Shown piece by piece: positions 12,005 through 24,535 of a DNA stretch of 64,000 nt. The DNA is from Przewalskia tangutica (lineage: Eukaryota > Streptophyta > Magnoliopsida > Solanales > Solanaceae): the NCBI GenBank assembly GCA_029844215.1, contig CM056724.1:37734446-37798445 (forward strand), in the 5' to 3' direction. The translations under genes and the position numbers were made by a program. The notes beneath the pieces were generated by a model. The model did no database searches, had not been told where the DNA came from, and saw only the letters and a list, made by a program, of their open reading frames with translations. Position 1 is the stretch's first letter. Each line of letters starts with the position of its first letter.

Positions 12005-13134
12005 GTTTTCCCTGCAAATTGCTTTGAAACTAATGTTTCTACAACATACTACTGCAAACATATGCTTGCAGAAGATGGGTTTTGCGTGAAAAGAGTTTAT
12101 GAGAAGGATTTATGAACCCTTCGTTATGAGGTGAAAAATATCTTTGAGTTGACAAAATATGGTTCCATTCTTACAAGCGCGCGCCCCGCTATATATGGTT
12201 TCAACTTTTCTTTCACTGAATTAGTACTAAGGTTGCTTAAAAGACTAGCTCTCCCACACCCACCCCTGTTAATTATTTAGCTCCCATTATCCATTCAGGT
12301 CAATTAGGTGTTTAGGTAAAGACAACTAGACCCCACAGCTGGCTTCCTAGCTAAAATTTGGCAACTTTCTTGATCGTGGATTCAATAACTCGCTAAGCTT
12401 TCAACAAAGAATAATTGTAGTCTAGTTGGGGTCCCCCACTAACTTGTACGTGATGATGAAATATCTCAAAAGTCTTGCCTACGAATTGTGGTCGAGCCCC
12501 AAAAAATAATAAGAGCGTATCCAATCACATTAACCAGTGAAAAAATTATTCATATCCTTGTTGAACCGTGCTTGGTAAATATGTTAAGTGAGAGTGGCAG
12601 TACGTGTCTCTAATAAAATGTACAGAAAACAGTTCGAATTGGCAATCTGAATGGTTTAACCCTTGACACATTTATATCATCTTCTAGCAGAACAAACTAA
12701 AAGATCCTCTATCGCTTGCTAGTATATACTATATAGGCCATACATCTGAACCAGATTATATATACTCGTTTTTTCAAAAACGATTCAGATTATATATCAC
12801 GAAACCCAAACAGAGAACAAAAGAGAATAACGGTAGCAAGAAATGAAATTAACTAAAACAAGATTCATGACGTTTATTGCAGAAGAGATGATTAGAGAGT
12901 ACAAGTATCTGAAACTACTCTATCGGAGCATTATGTACCAGCTTACCAGATGTTTTAACTGGCACTGTATATCTATCGGCTGTGCATAAACCATCACGCT
13001 CTTACAATTTTATACAGTGATAACTTTTGAACTTCTCGTCCTAAACCTTTCGGAAACATCATTTACACGTAAATCAACTAGGTTACAACTAAGAGGGTAA
13101 CCATGCAGCTACTACTACCAGATAGAAAAAGAAA
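12005..13134. other. Intergenic: HMA upstream region and BAH/Agenet 3' flank
   Basis: No coding sequence seen. The left part would hold the promoter of the minus-strand HMA gene, the right part the 3' untranslated region of the minus-strand BAH/Agenet gene. A GCGCGCGC-like run occurs near 12178. Confidence 0.5.
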
Positions 13135-16100
13135 TCACCTAGACATAACCAAGCTGGTTAATGGAGAAACTACTGAAGTGAACACAGAGTCACTAATGTA
13201 TTTGCAATTGTCAGAATCAACTTTTACGGAAGGGAAAAAGAACTTCCGGCTACTCCCCCTTACCAAATCTCTACTATTTTGACTTTTATTGACACCATAA
13301 TGAACCTTATGGACAGGGCTTCTGCAATGTCTTCTTTTGCCTGAGGACTTCCACCGCAACTGAGCAAGTAAATTATCCTTTGAAAGATCTCTGACCACTT
13401 TTGGCTCTTCTATCTTGTTCTCTAGGCCATCCACCAACCCAGTAATACTAGTTCTGTCCGGAATATTTTTACAAGGGAAAGACAAGAGTTCTTTGCCATC
13501 AGAAATGGCAGTTTGCTCCTGTTCATTATGACAGGAGTCATCTATCACCTGATTAACCTTAACAGCTGCCAATGCCGATACAAGTTCAGGCTTTTCCTTC
13601 AAATTCCACCACCCATCTCCCAACCATTCCTGTGAATGACGCAAATCACCTCGACCAAAGATCATCTCTCGTTTTTCTCCTGTAACAGAAATACCAATGT
13701 CATATATCGACTTATGCAGGAAAAAACAACGGAACAATTTCAGGAAAAGGAATCTGTATGAGCCGACCCAAGCCAACAAAAATGCCAAGGAGATAAAATA
13801 TTACCTAGGAGACAGACGTGTAGTTTATCTTCAGATTCCTTTTCTACTACAATGCCTTCCCACCATCCATTGTGCCACCATGCGTCCACAATACATCCAA
13901 TATTAACTGCACCTGAAACTTTGCCTGTGTTGGACATTGGGGAAGGGCGAAGAATACTTCTCCCAGAAATCCTTGCACCAAATGCATCAGCTGCAGCTAA
14001 TTTAGAGGTCAAAACCCACTCCTACAAGATAAAATGTAATGACATTTAATTTCTGGTGAAGGAAACTTGCAAATAGGTTCTTGCACTTGAAAGGAAATAA
14101 CAAAAGCAGGGATCATGAAATGGGCAACCCAGAAAATGGAAAGAAAATCCAGTAAAAAATCACAAATATTTTCAATTTCTGGAGGGTAATGCCCTGGTGC
14201 TCAATCCTACTCTACAATTTAATCTAAATTGTTCCTTTAAGAGATTTGAGAAGTTTCAAGTAGTGGTGCCCAAAGATTTCTGGTCATCTTTTTCCCTTTT
14301 TAGTAAGGTAAAGTCAAAATTTTCTGCTATCTTCTGGTTCATCAATTAGGTAACATGAGCCCAAAGATTTCTGCTCATCTTTTTTCTTTTTTTTCAATAA
14401 GGTAAAGTCAAAATTTTCTACTTATCTTCAGGTTCATCAATTAGGAATCATGGATCCAAAGATTTCTGCTCTTCTGTTTTTCTTAATAAGGTAATAAGCC
14501 AAAATTTTCTGCTTATCTTCTGATTTATCAATTGAGTGACCCCCCCCCCCCCACAACTTTAAAATATAAGTACCAAATAAAAGATAAATCACCACTCACC
14601 TCAAGATTTTTAGCTTCATCATCTGCATCCTTGATATCCTGATACTGAACTTTCACCTTATTCTTGTGCTTCTTTATAACCATTGCTCGTAACCAACAAC
14701 CCCTGATACCACTATCTTGAGACAGGATTTCAACCTGAGCCCCAATTGTCAAACAACGAGAATGCTCAACTACATCTTTCGCAGGTAAAGACACATCAAG
14801 CCGACCTTTTAGACTGCTGTTGATATCTTTTAGGCCACATTCAGCAGTTTCTTTCCTCTGAGTAGACAGCTTGTACATGTCACCTGCTTTGGTCAGACAA
14901 AGCCTCTTCCCCGGCCTGCTTCCAGATGAATCTATATCATTTCCTCCCTGCTTCAGACCATCAAAAGTGGGCTGAATTCTTGCAGAAGACTGAAAGGACA
15001 GGTACTTCATTACGTCTTGATCCCAGTAACCATTAATTTGGGTGATGTCGAAGGGCTGGAGGTCATCATTATCAAACTGCCGTCGGCATACAAAAGGATT
15101 CACTTGAGTGTGCCTAACCTCACTTGAAAATTTCTCATAATGCTGGGGACTGAGAACAGAAGCCAGTCCATCTATGCATTCAATACTGAGAGTTTGAAGA
15201 CAAAGAGAAAAGAAAATCTCTCTGTCATTATAATTATTAGGCAAAACAATACCAACTTCATCAATTTTGTGAAACCATCGTACCACAACCATCCTGTTGC
15301 CTCTGGAGTCCTCATATATATCATCCAAATAAGCAACAAGCTTCTTATCTTCTTCAGCTAAAACATATACAAAATCTTTGACCTACAAAGTTAGACAACA
15401 AAGCATGGATGAGCCCATTACATTCCTGTCACAGAAAAGGCTACAAACTGTAAAATACTATTCAGTGTTCAACATTAGGAGGAAGAGTTGAGCATACTTA
15501 CAGAAACGATAACACCAGTTCTGTTAAATGATTGGTAATGTTTACGCTTTTTCCTACAAGTCCAGGGGGAACCAAGCCACATAAATTCAGTTGCATGCTC
15601 TGCTTGCAACTGTGTCTGAACATTCTGCAAGAAATATGACAGAGCAAACAATTATAACAGTGGTGATCTACATTAACAAACTTTTTTGTGGAATTACACT
15701 AAGCAGACAGCAACAATAGCAAAATACCAACCTTCAATACACCCGAATTAACATCACCAGTGTTTTTACTGTCAGAATATCCACCAATAGGACTGTCCGG
15801 CTTATGAGTATCAGAATCTGAAACTGAAAGTGTGGAAAAGGATCAGAACTACATCACAAAACATGAATCCAACTCACTTATTATGAAAAGTCATGTCCAC
15901 AAATTCACAGATAAACAACAAAAAATGAAGTCACGCAAGAGGAAGCAAACAACAAGCCGCTTTTATCCCATCAGAATATCTCGTGCACTGTAGGGATTCT
16001 ACAAATCAGACCACGACAGCAATCAAAGGTAAGCAGCAATATAAACCATCAGAGGACACTGTAGATGTTAACCTAGCTCAGAGGAAAAGATGAAGTCCTC

Positions 16101-18368
16101 AAAGCAGCTCTCGGAGGAAAAGATGAAGTCCTCAAAGCAGCTCTCAGAGATGGACTTATGATTCCTTCAGTGCAGGTCATCTTTAGATCCCGAATTGTCC
16201 CTCTGAAATTGAATAGAGAGCACTAGGATTTGAAAGAATATGAAAAGGACATAAGAAAACAGGCAGAAATTTAACAATATAATGTGAAAATGAAACAGAT
16301 TTGCAATAGGTACCTGTCAAATCCGTCTAAACGTGAAACAATAGGAAAATAACAGCTGCTAAAACTTTATCCAATATAGAGATAACTGATTGGAATGAGA
16401 ATCGTCAGATTGGAGAAAAATAAGATGCCAGGAAATATTCAAAATAAGGATGACCCCGTACTATGTAACACACTCATTAGAAAAGTGAAGACAATCATAA
16501 ACCATTGGCAGAAAACTTTTCATTCTCTATAGCCCACAAAATGTGACTGTAAAATACAGGCACGGGCATTAGCACAAACAATAATGGAGGCTCTCATTCA
16601 ACATATCAAAGTTAGAAGTTTAGGGAAGAGACCGGAAAGCATTATATATTTGCCTTTCATCAAGACACAGATAGGGGTGGGCGTAAATGGGTTCGGTTTT
16701 GTATTAAAAAAAAGTATGAACCCAATAAAATTCGATTTTTATTTTAAAAAACCGAATCAAACTTCTAAAAAAAAGGAACATATCGGTTTATATCGCCGAA
16801 CGTATCGGTTTATATCAGTTTTTTCTAGGGGTGGCCAGTGGGCCGGGTCGGGGATTCAAGGGATTTTTTCTAATTGAATTTCCAACACTGAAATAGACAT
16901 TCACACATACATTAACACGAAATTTCGACGTTGAAATCTATTGTATATTGTGATATCTTTACTAAAGAAAAGGAAAAATTAGAAACCGATTTGGGGGAAA
17001 CACAAATTGATTGGGAAAAAAGATGTTTTCCTAAAAATTAGGAGCGCCAAACAGCCTTGCGGCAGTTTGACAAACCACATCTCGAAAAAATACGAAAAAT
17101 CAAATAAAAAGGACATTCGAGCGAAGAATTATAACCATTTTAAGTTGCACCAATTTAAAACTACTTTCTCAACCCTTCACTACATTTTATGTCAATGATT
17201 CACATATATTCTTAAAACATAAAGAATGTATAATATATATTCTTAAAAAATGTAAAAAAATACAAATTAAAGTTTACATCCCCACAAAATAAAAGTAAAA
17301 ACTCCAAAATATAAAGTTCACATAAAAGTTCAAAACGTGAATTTAAAAATTTACCTCCGATTTTTCGGTTCAGTTCATCACCAATACTAAAGAACTGAAC
17401 CGAATCATTTAACCCGGTTCGGTTTTTTAAAGAACAGGTTTTTTTATTTTTTTTAACCGAATTTAAACCGAACCGAACAGTCAGCTTTTCGGTTCATCAG
17501 TTTTTATGCACACCCCTAGACACAAATCTTCTTATTTCTCCCGTACATCTGGATTTCAACATGTAAAACTAAAAGAGCATTTTTTGTTTTATCTATATAA
17601 ACCTTAAATATTCATTCAAGCTTGTCTAAGATTAATCCAAAACAAACTGTGACACCAACGTCAAACAAGAATAGATCTGCAAAATAATTAGAAGAGGGAA
17701 TTATAGACAGCCGTAATTTTTTTATTTTCTATCATCCATTATGAACTTATAACTGTAGCAGAAAATAAATTAGGACAGATATTTGTTTTAGATCAAGAAG
17801 ATTTACAAAGCTCTTGGCCTTCAAATCAAATTAACGGAATCAATTTTAACGCCCAGAAAACCCAAAAAGAACTTGTAGTCGTTCATCCAAATTATTGAGC
17901 AATAGAACAAACCCTAATTAAACCGGAGTCTGAGAAAAAATTCCCAATAATTTCAAAAGCCTTTTCTTTCTCTACAATGTTATCCCAGCAATTTTAACAT
18001 AAAACAACAACAAAAACATAATCAGTGAAACACAATGTAGGGTCTGAGACCTCAGGGAGAAACTCGGCTCAAGACCAAGCATAATAACGGATAAACGATC
18101 AAACTCAAATAAAATTAATAATAAAAAATTCCACAAACCTCCCCAATGAAATAAAAGAGGTACCTGAAAGAATAGAATTGAGCCAATGAATGACTTGTCT
18201 TCTAGACCTAAGTTTCAAAAGAGATAGCAAAGACAAGTCTTTCATTGCATAGTTATAACTCTTGTCTTTTCCTACCACCGCCAGATCTGAACCTCCATCT
18301 CTCCGTTTCAGGTAATAGTGAACTTCCCCCGATACACATACCTCCCACCATTTCACATACTCCGCCAT
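13135..18368 (-). CDS. BAH and Agenet/Tudor domain chromatin protein
   Basis: Six exons: 18368-18164, 15823-15732, 15624-15502, 15382-14600, 14021-13805, 13679-13135. All junctions are GT-AG and the phases match; the sum is 1,965 nt, 654 codons plus stop. Exon 1 starts 'MAEYVKWWEVCVSGEVHYYL' and has 'LAVVGKDKSY' and 'KLRSRRQVIHWLNSIL'. A BAH domain follows (about residues 125-245: 'VKDFVYVLAEEDKKLVAYLD', 'VVVRWFHKIDEVG'). Two Agenet-like modules come next (about 350-400, 'GAQVEILSQDSGIRGCWLRA'; about 435-500, 'GCIVDAWWHNGWWEGIVVEK'). A basic tail ends 'SPLTSLVMSR'. BAH and Agenet modules read histone marks, so a nuclear chromatin role is inferred. Closest family I recall: the Arabidopsis At1g68580 type. 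Intron 1 (2,340 bp) is enlarged by repeats. Confidence 0.9.
16083..16150. repeat. Short tandem duplication in intron 1 of the BAH gene
   Basis: The unit 'gaggaaaagatgaagtcctc' plus 'aaagcagctctc' occurs twice in tandem with about 33-bp spacing. Confidence 0.8.
16672..17518. mobile_element. Non-autonomous hAT-like element in intron 1 of the BAH gene
   Basis: Ends TAGGGGTGGGCGTAAA and TTTATGCACACCCCTA form inverted repeats. The 8-bp flanks GACACAGA (16664-16671) and GACACAAA (17519-17526) match at 7 of 8 positions, the target length of hAT elements. The interior is AT-rich and studded with ACCGAA/TTCGGT words. No transposase reading frame. 847 bp. Confidence 0.8.
18001..18110 (-). mobile_element. 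LINE/SINE 3' tail, internally deleted
   Basis: Plus strand begins 'aaaacaacaacaaaaacata' and ends with 'ctcggctcaagaccaagcat' and 'aataacggataaacgatcaa'. Both parts match the tail at 59383-59545 in order, with the middle missing. Lies in intron 1 of the BAH gene about 55 bp from exon 1. Confidence 0.6.
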
Positions 18369-19141
18369 AACAAGGTTTCTTTAGGGAAGAAAACAAGTAT
18401 TTATAGTATGCCATGCCCTAGGGTTTCCCGAACAACTATGAAATTCCCGAAAATGCCCCTCCAAAGAAGGGGATTTACCAACTGAACCGGCCCACATGTT
18501 GTGTGTCTGGTTTGGAATTTTGACCTTTTCCACGCCAGCTATTGGGATCTTTTGGTCGGCCGACTAAGTTAAATAGATATTATAATTCTTAAATTAATTT
18601 ATTCCATTGAAAAAACGAGATAAAATAATAGAATGATTCAAATTAAAATTATCTTTTATTTTGTTCAAGGTATAATTTATCCCACTCAAATGACTCCTTA
18701 TTACTTTGATGAGGGAAAAGTCCCGAAGGCGAAATCCCCCACCTGTAATCGAGGGATATGCGCGAGTGGTAGCCTATGAGAGAATAAAGCGGGGACAGCG
18801 AGCACCATAAGAACAACCTTCTGATATTTCAAAGAAAGTATTATTCTGCACGGTTGAACATGACGTCGGGATGGTTATGCGTCAGCCTGACTTACCAACT
18901 CACTTGTGCCCCGGAGGCTTATGACTCCTTATTACTAATACTATGGGAGGTCGTTTGGCCATATAATTTAGACTTCAAATCTAAAGTTTTGATGGAAATT
19001 TGTGTTTCTTTATGATATTGGAACAAAACTTCAATTTAGGTTGCAAATTAAATGTTAATTTCATCTAAAAAGTAGAATTTCAATTTCAAGTGTGTGATTT
19101 CATTTTTTAAAAAAATATCACCCATAAAAATAATTTTATGA

Positions 19142-19283
19142 GAAAAAATACATTCTTATTTTCTTGAAAAAAGGTGCATGCTCGAGGTAAAGAAGTTGTT
19201 CGTATCGTGTGGGAAAAAATACATTCTTATTTTCTTGAAAAAAGGTGCATGCTCGAGGTAAAGAAGTTATTTGTACCGTGTGG
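19142..19283. repeat. 71-bp tandem duplication
   Basis: 19142-19212 and 19213-19283 are nearly identical ('ttcttgaaaaaaggtgcatg' followed by 'ctcgaggtaaagaagtt'), with a constant 71-bp offset and three or so substitutions. Confidence 0.9.
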
Positions 19284-19566
19284 GAGAATTATATTATAGA
19301 ATAGCTTGTTACTTTTATTATTGATTTATAGGATCAGTGAATCTTTGTAAAATTATATGTACTTGAAAGTTTGTAATAGTGTGTAATCGCAAGCTTTATA
19401 TGTATTCATTTATGAATTATGGTTTGCTCGTTTGGTATGATCGTATGAGAGTTGGGGAAGTTCTGATAGTTTTTATAAGTTGTGGAGGTTTTAGTGTTTA
19501 TGAGAAAAGATACAATTTTTTAACTACGATTTGCATGTTTGAATAAAATTTCAACTTCAAATCAAC

Positions 19567-19567
19567 C

Positions 19568-19608
<41 letters not shown>
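19567..19608. repeat. (TAA)n microsatellite
   Basis: Uninterrupted AAT/TAA run of about 14 units. Confidence 0.97.
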
Positions 19609-22600
19609 GGAGATAATTTCGGAGATCTCCCTCATTTTTGACTTCATAATACTAATATTACTTGTAATTTAAGATATTGTATTTACCTCCATTTCTTCTT
19701 TTACTTTTTGTAACAATTCTAAAAATTTATTTATTATTAATGTACAAAACAATTCTAGAAATTTTGGTCTACCGCGACGTGGAGGGCATCGTAGAAGCAC
19801 CAAGAGAGGCTGAAATTAATCAAACCAAACTCTTGCGCTGAGAGAGGCTGAAATCAATCAAATAAAACTCTGGCGCTGAGAGAGGCTGAAATCACTAAAA
19901 TCAAACCCTCTAAAAATTGCACCCTACCTCAACTAGGGTTGTTCATAATAATCCGATCGATTCGATCCGTTTTTTTGAATTTCGGATATTTCGAATCGGA
20001 TACAAATCACATTTTCTTTAATTTCGGATACCCCAAAAATCAGAAAATCATTTACTTTTCAATGGGCTGCCTGCGCTGCTACAACTACTTATTCAAAGTT
20101 GGTTCATCTTTCTTTCTCAACAAAATCAGCATCCAAGAATCTAGCTATAAAACTCCACAACCTATACAAATCTTCAAAGTTTGTCATCATCACAATTGAA
20201 GCAGTGATCACTGATACACCACAGTTCAATTTCCCCCTCTTAATAGTATCACCACTCGTTACACCCTCCTAGATAGTATTTTTTCCATCTATCATACATT
20301 TTTGAAAATCATATATGCCGCAAAAATGCACAAGAAAGTGATATGTTGTTCCGATCCGCTAACTACTGTACTAGTGTTGGATCAATCTTTTGGTCTTTTC
20401 CATCAAACACATTGAATGCCACAGCTTGTCCTCTGTTGAAATTTATCTTTGGTCCATATATTTTCACTAAAGGATGATAAATATCTCCGGGACAAATATT
20501 TTCACTAAAGGGTGATAAATATTTTTGATGTTACACCCCGTAGTTACATGGCATATAAGTGAGAACCTAAGTAAGGAAATAAGATTGAAAGGTTGAAAGG
20601 AAATAAGATTGAAAGGTTGAAAGGAAAGTATATTTACATTTCTATATGGAAATTTTTGATACAAAAAAATGCGACGACGGAAATTATATTAGTGGTTGAA
20701 TTCTTTCCGAATGGAGTTATGGACTTAGTATTGTATTATGAAGTCTTGGCATTGATAATATGGGGCCACCGGAAATTTCACAATTTTGTGGGGTCCTTCG
20801 AAAAATTAGACATTTTGGCCAAGTGTTAAGATATTATGTGAAGAGAGGTTGTGACCAATAGGAGGGTGACATGTGTCTCTCATCCACTTGTCTTGCAAAT
20901 GAAATATTTATATAGAGAGGAGTAAATCGCAAGACTTAGTCATTTTACACAAATATCTTATCTTCCAAAAGCTTTCTCTTCTCTCTTCCTTAGACTAGTA
21001 AGGCACGATTTTTTCTTCAAGCAAAAGTGAAGAACAAGAGTTGATTATTCTCCTAGATTAAGCACTTTGATCAAGTTCTAAGCTAAGTTAACTCTCCAAG
21101 TATTCTCCAAATCGGTTTGGCCAAAAGTTGGTGTTGAAACCCTACGCTTGTTATGAACTTTTTGGAAGTAAAACAAGAAGACAAGATGGTTATAAGCTTG
21201 TAGAGGTTACATGAGTGTTGTTGGAGCTTGAAAAAGTGGTGCAAAAGAAAGTGGTGTGGTCGAAACTTGTGGACTGTTTTGGCTAAGATTTAAGGTAAGA
21301 TTTCTTCTTCCTCTTGAAGTAATTGGATATTACATGTTGTTATATTAATAATGAACTTGTGTTAAGAGGAATAGAGAATAAGAAGTGTTTGTGGTAGTTT
21401 GGTGGTTGGGCCGAGAATGAGGCAGTTTTGGTATATTGGTTTCGTTGGCTATAATTGTTGTTATTAACGTCACCTTTTGCATGTTAAAATGAAGGAATCT
21501 TGTGGTTGATAAGTTGTTATGGTTTATATAAAAGTGTTGAAACTTGAATTGGATTATAAGGAATTATGGAAAGGGCTTTGATATTGGTTGTGACCGAGAC
21601 TTGTAAAAACTGTTGGATATTGTTGTGCAGTTTTAGGGACTGTTTTGTGGTGTTGAAATGCTGGAAATTCAGCCACCATTATGCATGTTTAAATGTAGTA
21701 ATGGTTAATGTAAGTCCTAAAAGAATAAGGGTATAGAAAGGTGTTGAAAGACCTCACATTTTACCCTCGTTGTTGTTGGATTATGGACAGATTTTAGTGG
21801 ACTGTTTTACGTGAATAAGAGGTTGTTTTTACGTGAGAAATATGTGTGTGAATCACCTTGGTTAACTGTTTGGTTGTGCCCTTAATTGGTGCTTGGTTAT
21901 TGATGAAATTGGCCTTATTGAAAGGTGGAAAAGTACGTATAAATAGGGGAAGTGCTGCCCAAATTTTTATAATAAAAGAGAGTCATTACTTGGTATATGT
22001 CTTACACTAGTATCATGTTCTACGTATGAATCATAACTGTGGTATTGTTTCAAAAGTTATTCTACTCTTAGAAGTTAAGGAGTATCCATGTTATTGATTC
22101 TATGCTAAAGGCATGTCTAAATTATTCCTAAGTCTTTACCAAGTCTTATGGGAGATGTTGGTAAGCGTTTTTAGTAAGCATTGGTGTCGAGTTGACCTTT
22201 CTAAGTTACATCACTAATAAGTATTAAGCGTTGAGACTGATTTTGGTAAACGTATTAAAACAAGCCATTGCAGCGTATTAACACAAGTCATTGCAGCGTT
22301 AAATGAAAATGGTATCGACAATCAATTATATTAAAATGATTAGACTTTCATCTGCATAAAAACTAAGATATAACCAGTTCGTTTTACATTTTCTAGTTCA
22401 CAACTGATTAGATAAGATCATTATAAATATATATAACCTACTAATGACTCATAAAATGAATTAATTTGGCAATTCGGATCAGTTATCACCATGTAAATGT
22501 TTCCATAATGTTAGCCAGAGGAGCGAGACAAATTTAGATTATCGAGTTGATACAGACGACCAACGGTGTGTGAACTATCCTTTCTTCTATGAAAGTTGGT

Positions 22601-22661
22601 TATATGAAGTAAGTGTACGGTGGACGTACATAGTTTTATTCGATCTAAATCCCAAAATTAT

Positions 22662-22808
22662 ACTTGATATGATAAGTGTCTTGATTTTCCAAATGAGGAT
22701 TTAAAATGGTACTTGATATGATAAGTGTCTTGATTTTTCAAATGAAGATTTAAAATGATACTTGATATGATAAGTGTCTTGATTTTCCAAATGAGGATTT
22801 AAAATGAA
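22662..22808. repeat. 49-bp tandem repeat, three copies
   Basis: Units start at 22662, 22711 and 22760 with 'acttgatatgataagtgtct'. They differ at a few bases. Located inside the 3.7-kb LTR. Confidence 0.92.
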
Positions 22809-23029
22809 AGGTATGAGAGTGCCTTGGTGTTTTCTATAAAATGTATGTACGGTGAACGAACATGGTACTTTTGGGTTCAAGTCCCTAATATTACATGACA
22901 TGATAGTGCTTTGGTTTTTCCAAAATGAAAGATGTGATTGGTACATGATATGTTGGTACCACGTATTTCTAAAAGGAAAGTTCATTTTAATATTTGGTAC
23001 ATGATGTGTTGGTACTTTGGTTTTATTCC

Positions 23030-23425
23030 ATGGAAATGCTTCCATGATGCGAGTACAAGATACTCATGCGGCCCTATAATTCCATGGACATGTATCCATG
23101 ATGTGAGTACGAGATACTCATGCAGGTATAAAGACTCATGCGGGTTCGATTCCCATTTATTATGACTCCACGGACAAGATCCGTGATGCGAGTACGAGAT
23201 ACTCATGCGGGTATAAAGACTCATGCGGGTTCAATTCCCATGTATTATGACTCCACGGACAAGATCTGTGATGCGAGTACGAGATACTCATGCGGGTATA
23301 AAGACTCATGCGGGTTCGATTCCGACGAATAATATATGTACATGATTCCATGGACTGACCTCCGTGATGCGAGTACGAGATACTCATGCGGGTATAAAGA
23401 CCCATACGGTTCGATTCCCATGAAT
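23030..23425. repeat. Tandem array of about 85-bp units, roughly five copies
   Basis: The marker 'gcgagtacgagatactcatg' or a variant recurs at 23049, 23103, 23188, 23273 and 23369. Most units also carry 'gactcatgcgggttcgattc'. The first unit is shorter and the last longer. Inside the 3.7-kb LTR. Confidence 0.9.
23143..23418 (+). promoter_or_regulatory. Cluster of B-box-like motifs (GGTTCGATTCC)
   Basis: The 11-mer GGTTCGATTCC occurs at 23143, 23313 and 23408, with GGTTCAATTCC at 23228. This is the consensus of the internal B box of RNA polymerase III genes (GGTTCGANTCC), the TFIIIC binding site. No A box or tRNA cloverleaf accompanies it, so binding is only a sequence-based possibility. Confidence 0.35.
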
Positions 23426-24535
23426 AAGATATGCATAATGATTCTATGGGCAGGTGTCCCTGATTTTGACATGACGCTCTTACAGTTTTAAAAGATACAA
23501 TTGATTTTATATATGTATTATGATTCCCTCGAGTCCCTCCCTAAAGGGCCGAGATACGTTATGAGAGATACGTTACATGGATTCATGATTATGATAATTG
23601 GACCGAGTCCCTCACTAAAGGGCCGGAACACGTTATATGAAAACAGATACGATGACTCTCATTTTTGTAATTACAGTTGACTCTCATTTTATATGGCACG
23701 GTATGATCTCGTATTTGATTTTCATACTTGGACCTGTTATTCGTTTGTACAGTTATGATCTTCTTTACTGTACTTCCTGTTTACATACTTGGTACCTTGT
23801 TGTACTGACCCCCTTCGTGGGCTGTGTTCATGCCCGCAGGTTTAGGTACTTGGTTTGGATCCGCGAGCTTAGAATTCTTGCTCAGCTTTTAGGATAGCTC
23901 CATTGTTCCGGGGCTTGACATTTTGGTACAGGTCTTCCATTATGGTTTATGTATATTCAGGGGTACGACGGGGCCTTGTCCCGTAATAGTTATTGTCTTA
24001 CTCTTAAAGGTCTATAGTCATGTGTGGGTTGGACATGTACAGTTGTAGCTCATTTTGGTTTTATGTAAAGTGGCGGCCTTGTCGGCTTGCCTGTTTTTAT
24101 TTTTATGAGATTATGAGTTTCTTAAGCTTCCGTTGATTTTATGTGATGTATGGGTAAAAGGGTGCCCAGGTATGGCACCAGTCGCGGGCCCGTCGGTTCG
24201 GGGCGTGACAATATATAGGCCTAAAGTTTCTTTATCCTTAGGACCTAATATTGTAATGCAGATGCATCAAACAAAATATGCCAACCATTTTCTTGTGCAA
24301 TATTCATCCACTGATAAGAATATCTTATTCCTGTCACTTTAGATTGAAGTCAGTTAATATTACTTTTAATCTTTTATTGGAAGGCAATCAGAACATGTCC
24401 CTAAAAATTTCGGATATCCGAAATTTTAGATCGGATCGAATATCCGAAATTTTGGATCGGATCGAATATCCAAAATTTTGGATCGGATCGAATATCCAAA
24501 ATTTTGGATCGGATAATCCGAAATGAACACCCCTA

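Larger units (their letters stand above)
18369..19933. other. Intergenic: promoter side of the BAH gene, assorted repeats
   Basis: No gene. 18369-18560 would contain the BAH gene promoter and 5' UTR. 18715-18925 is a richer block ('gcgcgagtggtagcctatga') unlike its AT-rich surroundings. 18943 begins a 'ggtcgtttggccat' MITE-like end without a matching right end. The 71-bp duplication and an AAT run are listed separately. Confidence 0.5.
20529..24210 (+). mobile_element. Large gypsy-type LTR (3.7 kb)
   Basis: Begins TGTTACACCCCG and ends CGGGGCGTGACA, the near-palindromic ends shared with the LTRs at 25575, 39710 and 53779. Near its 3' end it shares landmarks with them: 'gttcatgcccgcagg', 'ggccttgtcggcttgcc'. 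A TATA-like 'tatttatatagagagg' lies at about 20906. No second LTR, polyprotein or clear 5-bp target duplication (TTTGA versus ATATA) is seen, so it may be an old solo LTR or a recombinant. Contains two tandem arrays. Confidence 0.75.
19934..24535. mobile_element. Second hAT-like element, split by a gypsy-type LTR
   Basis: Left end TAGGGTTGTTCAT followed by 'aataatccgatcgattcg'; right end 'ggataatccgaaatgaacac' then CCCTA. The ends are inverted relative to each other. Flanking 8-mers ACCTCAAC (19926-19933) and ACCGCAAT (24536-24543) match at 6 of 8, a decayed hAT-type target duplication. Both arms repeat ATCCGAAAT/GGATCGGATCG words. The middle is the LTR at 20529-24210. Confidence 0.7.

Noticed and set aside
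22701..23472. Overlapping frames with repeated His-Glu-Tyr-Leu-Val-Leu-Ala units
   Set aside because: They result from translating the 85-bp tandem array of an LTR; no start context or domain.
20529..24210. A complete LTR retrotransposon between 20.5 and 24.2 kb
   Set aside because: No internal coding region, primer site or second LTR; the whole stretch behaves as one long LTR.
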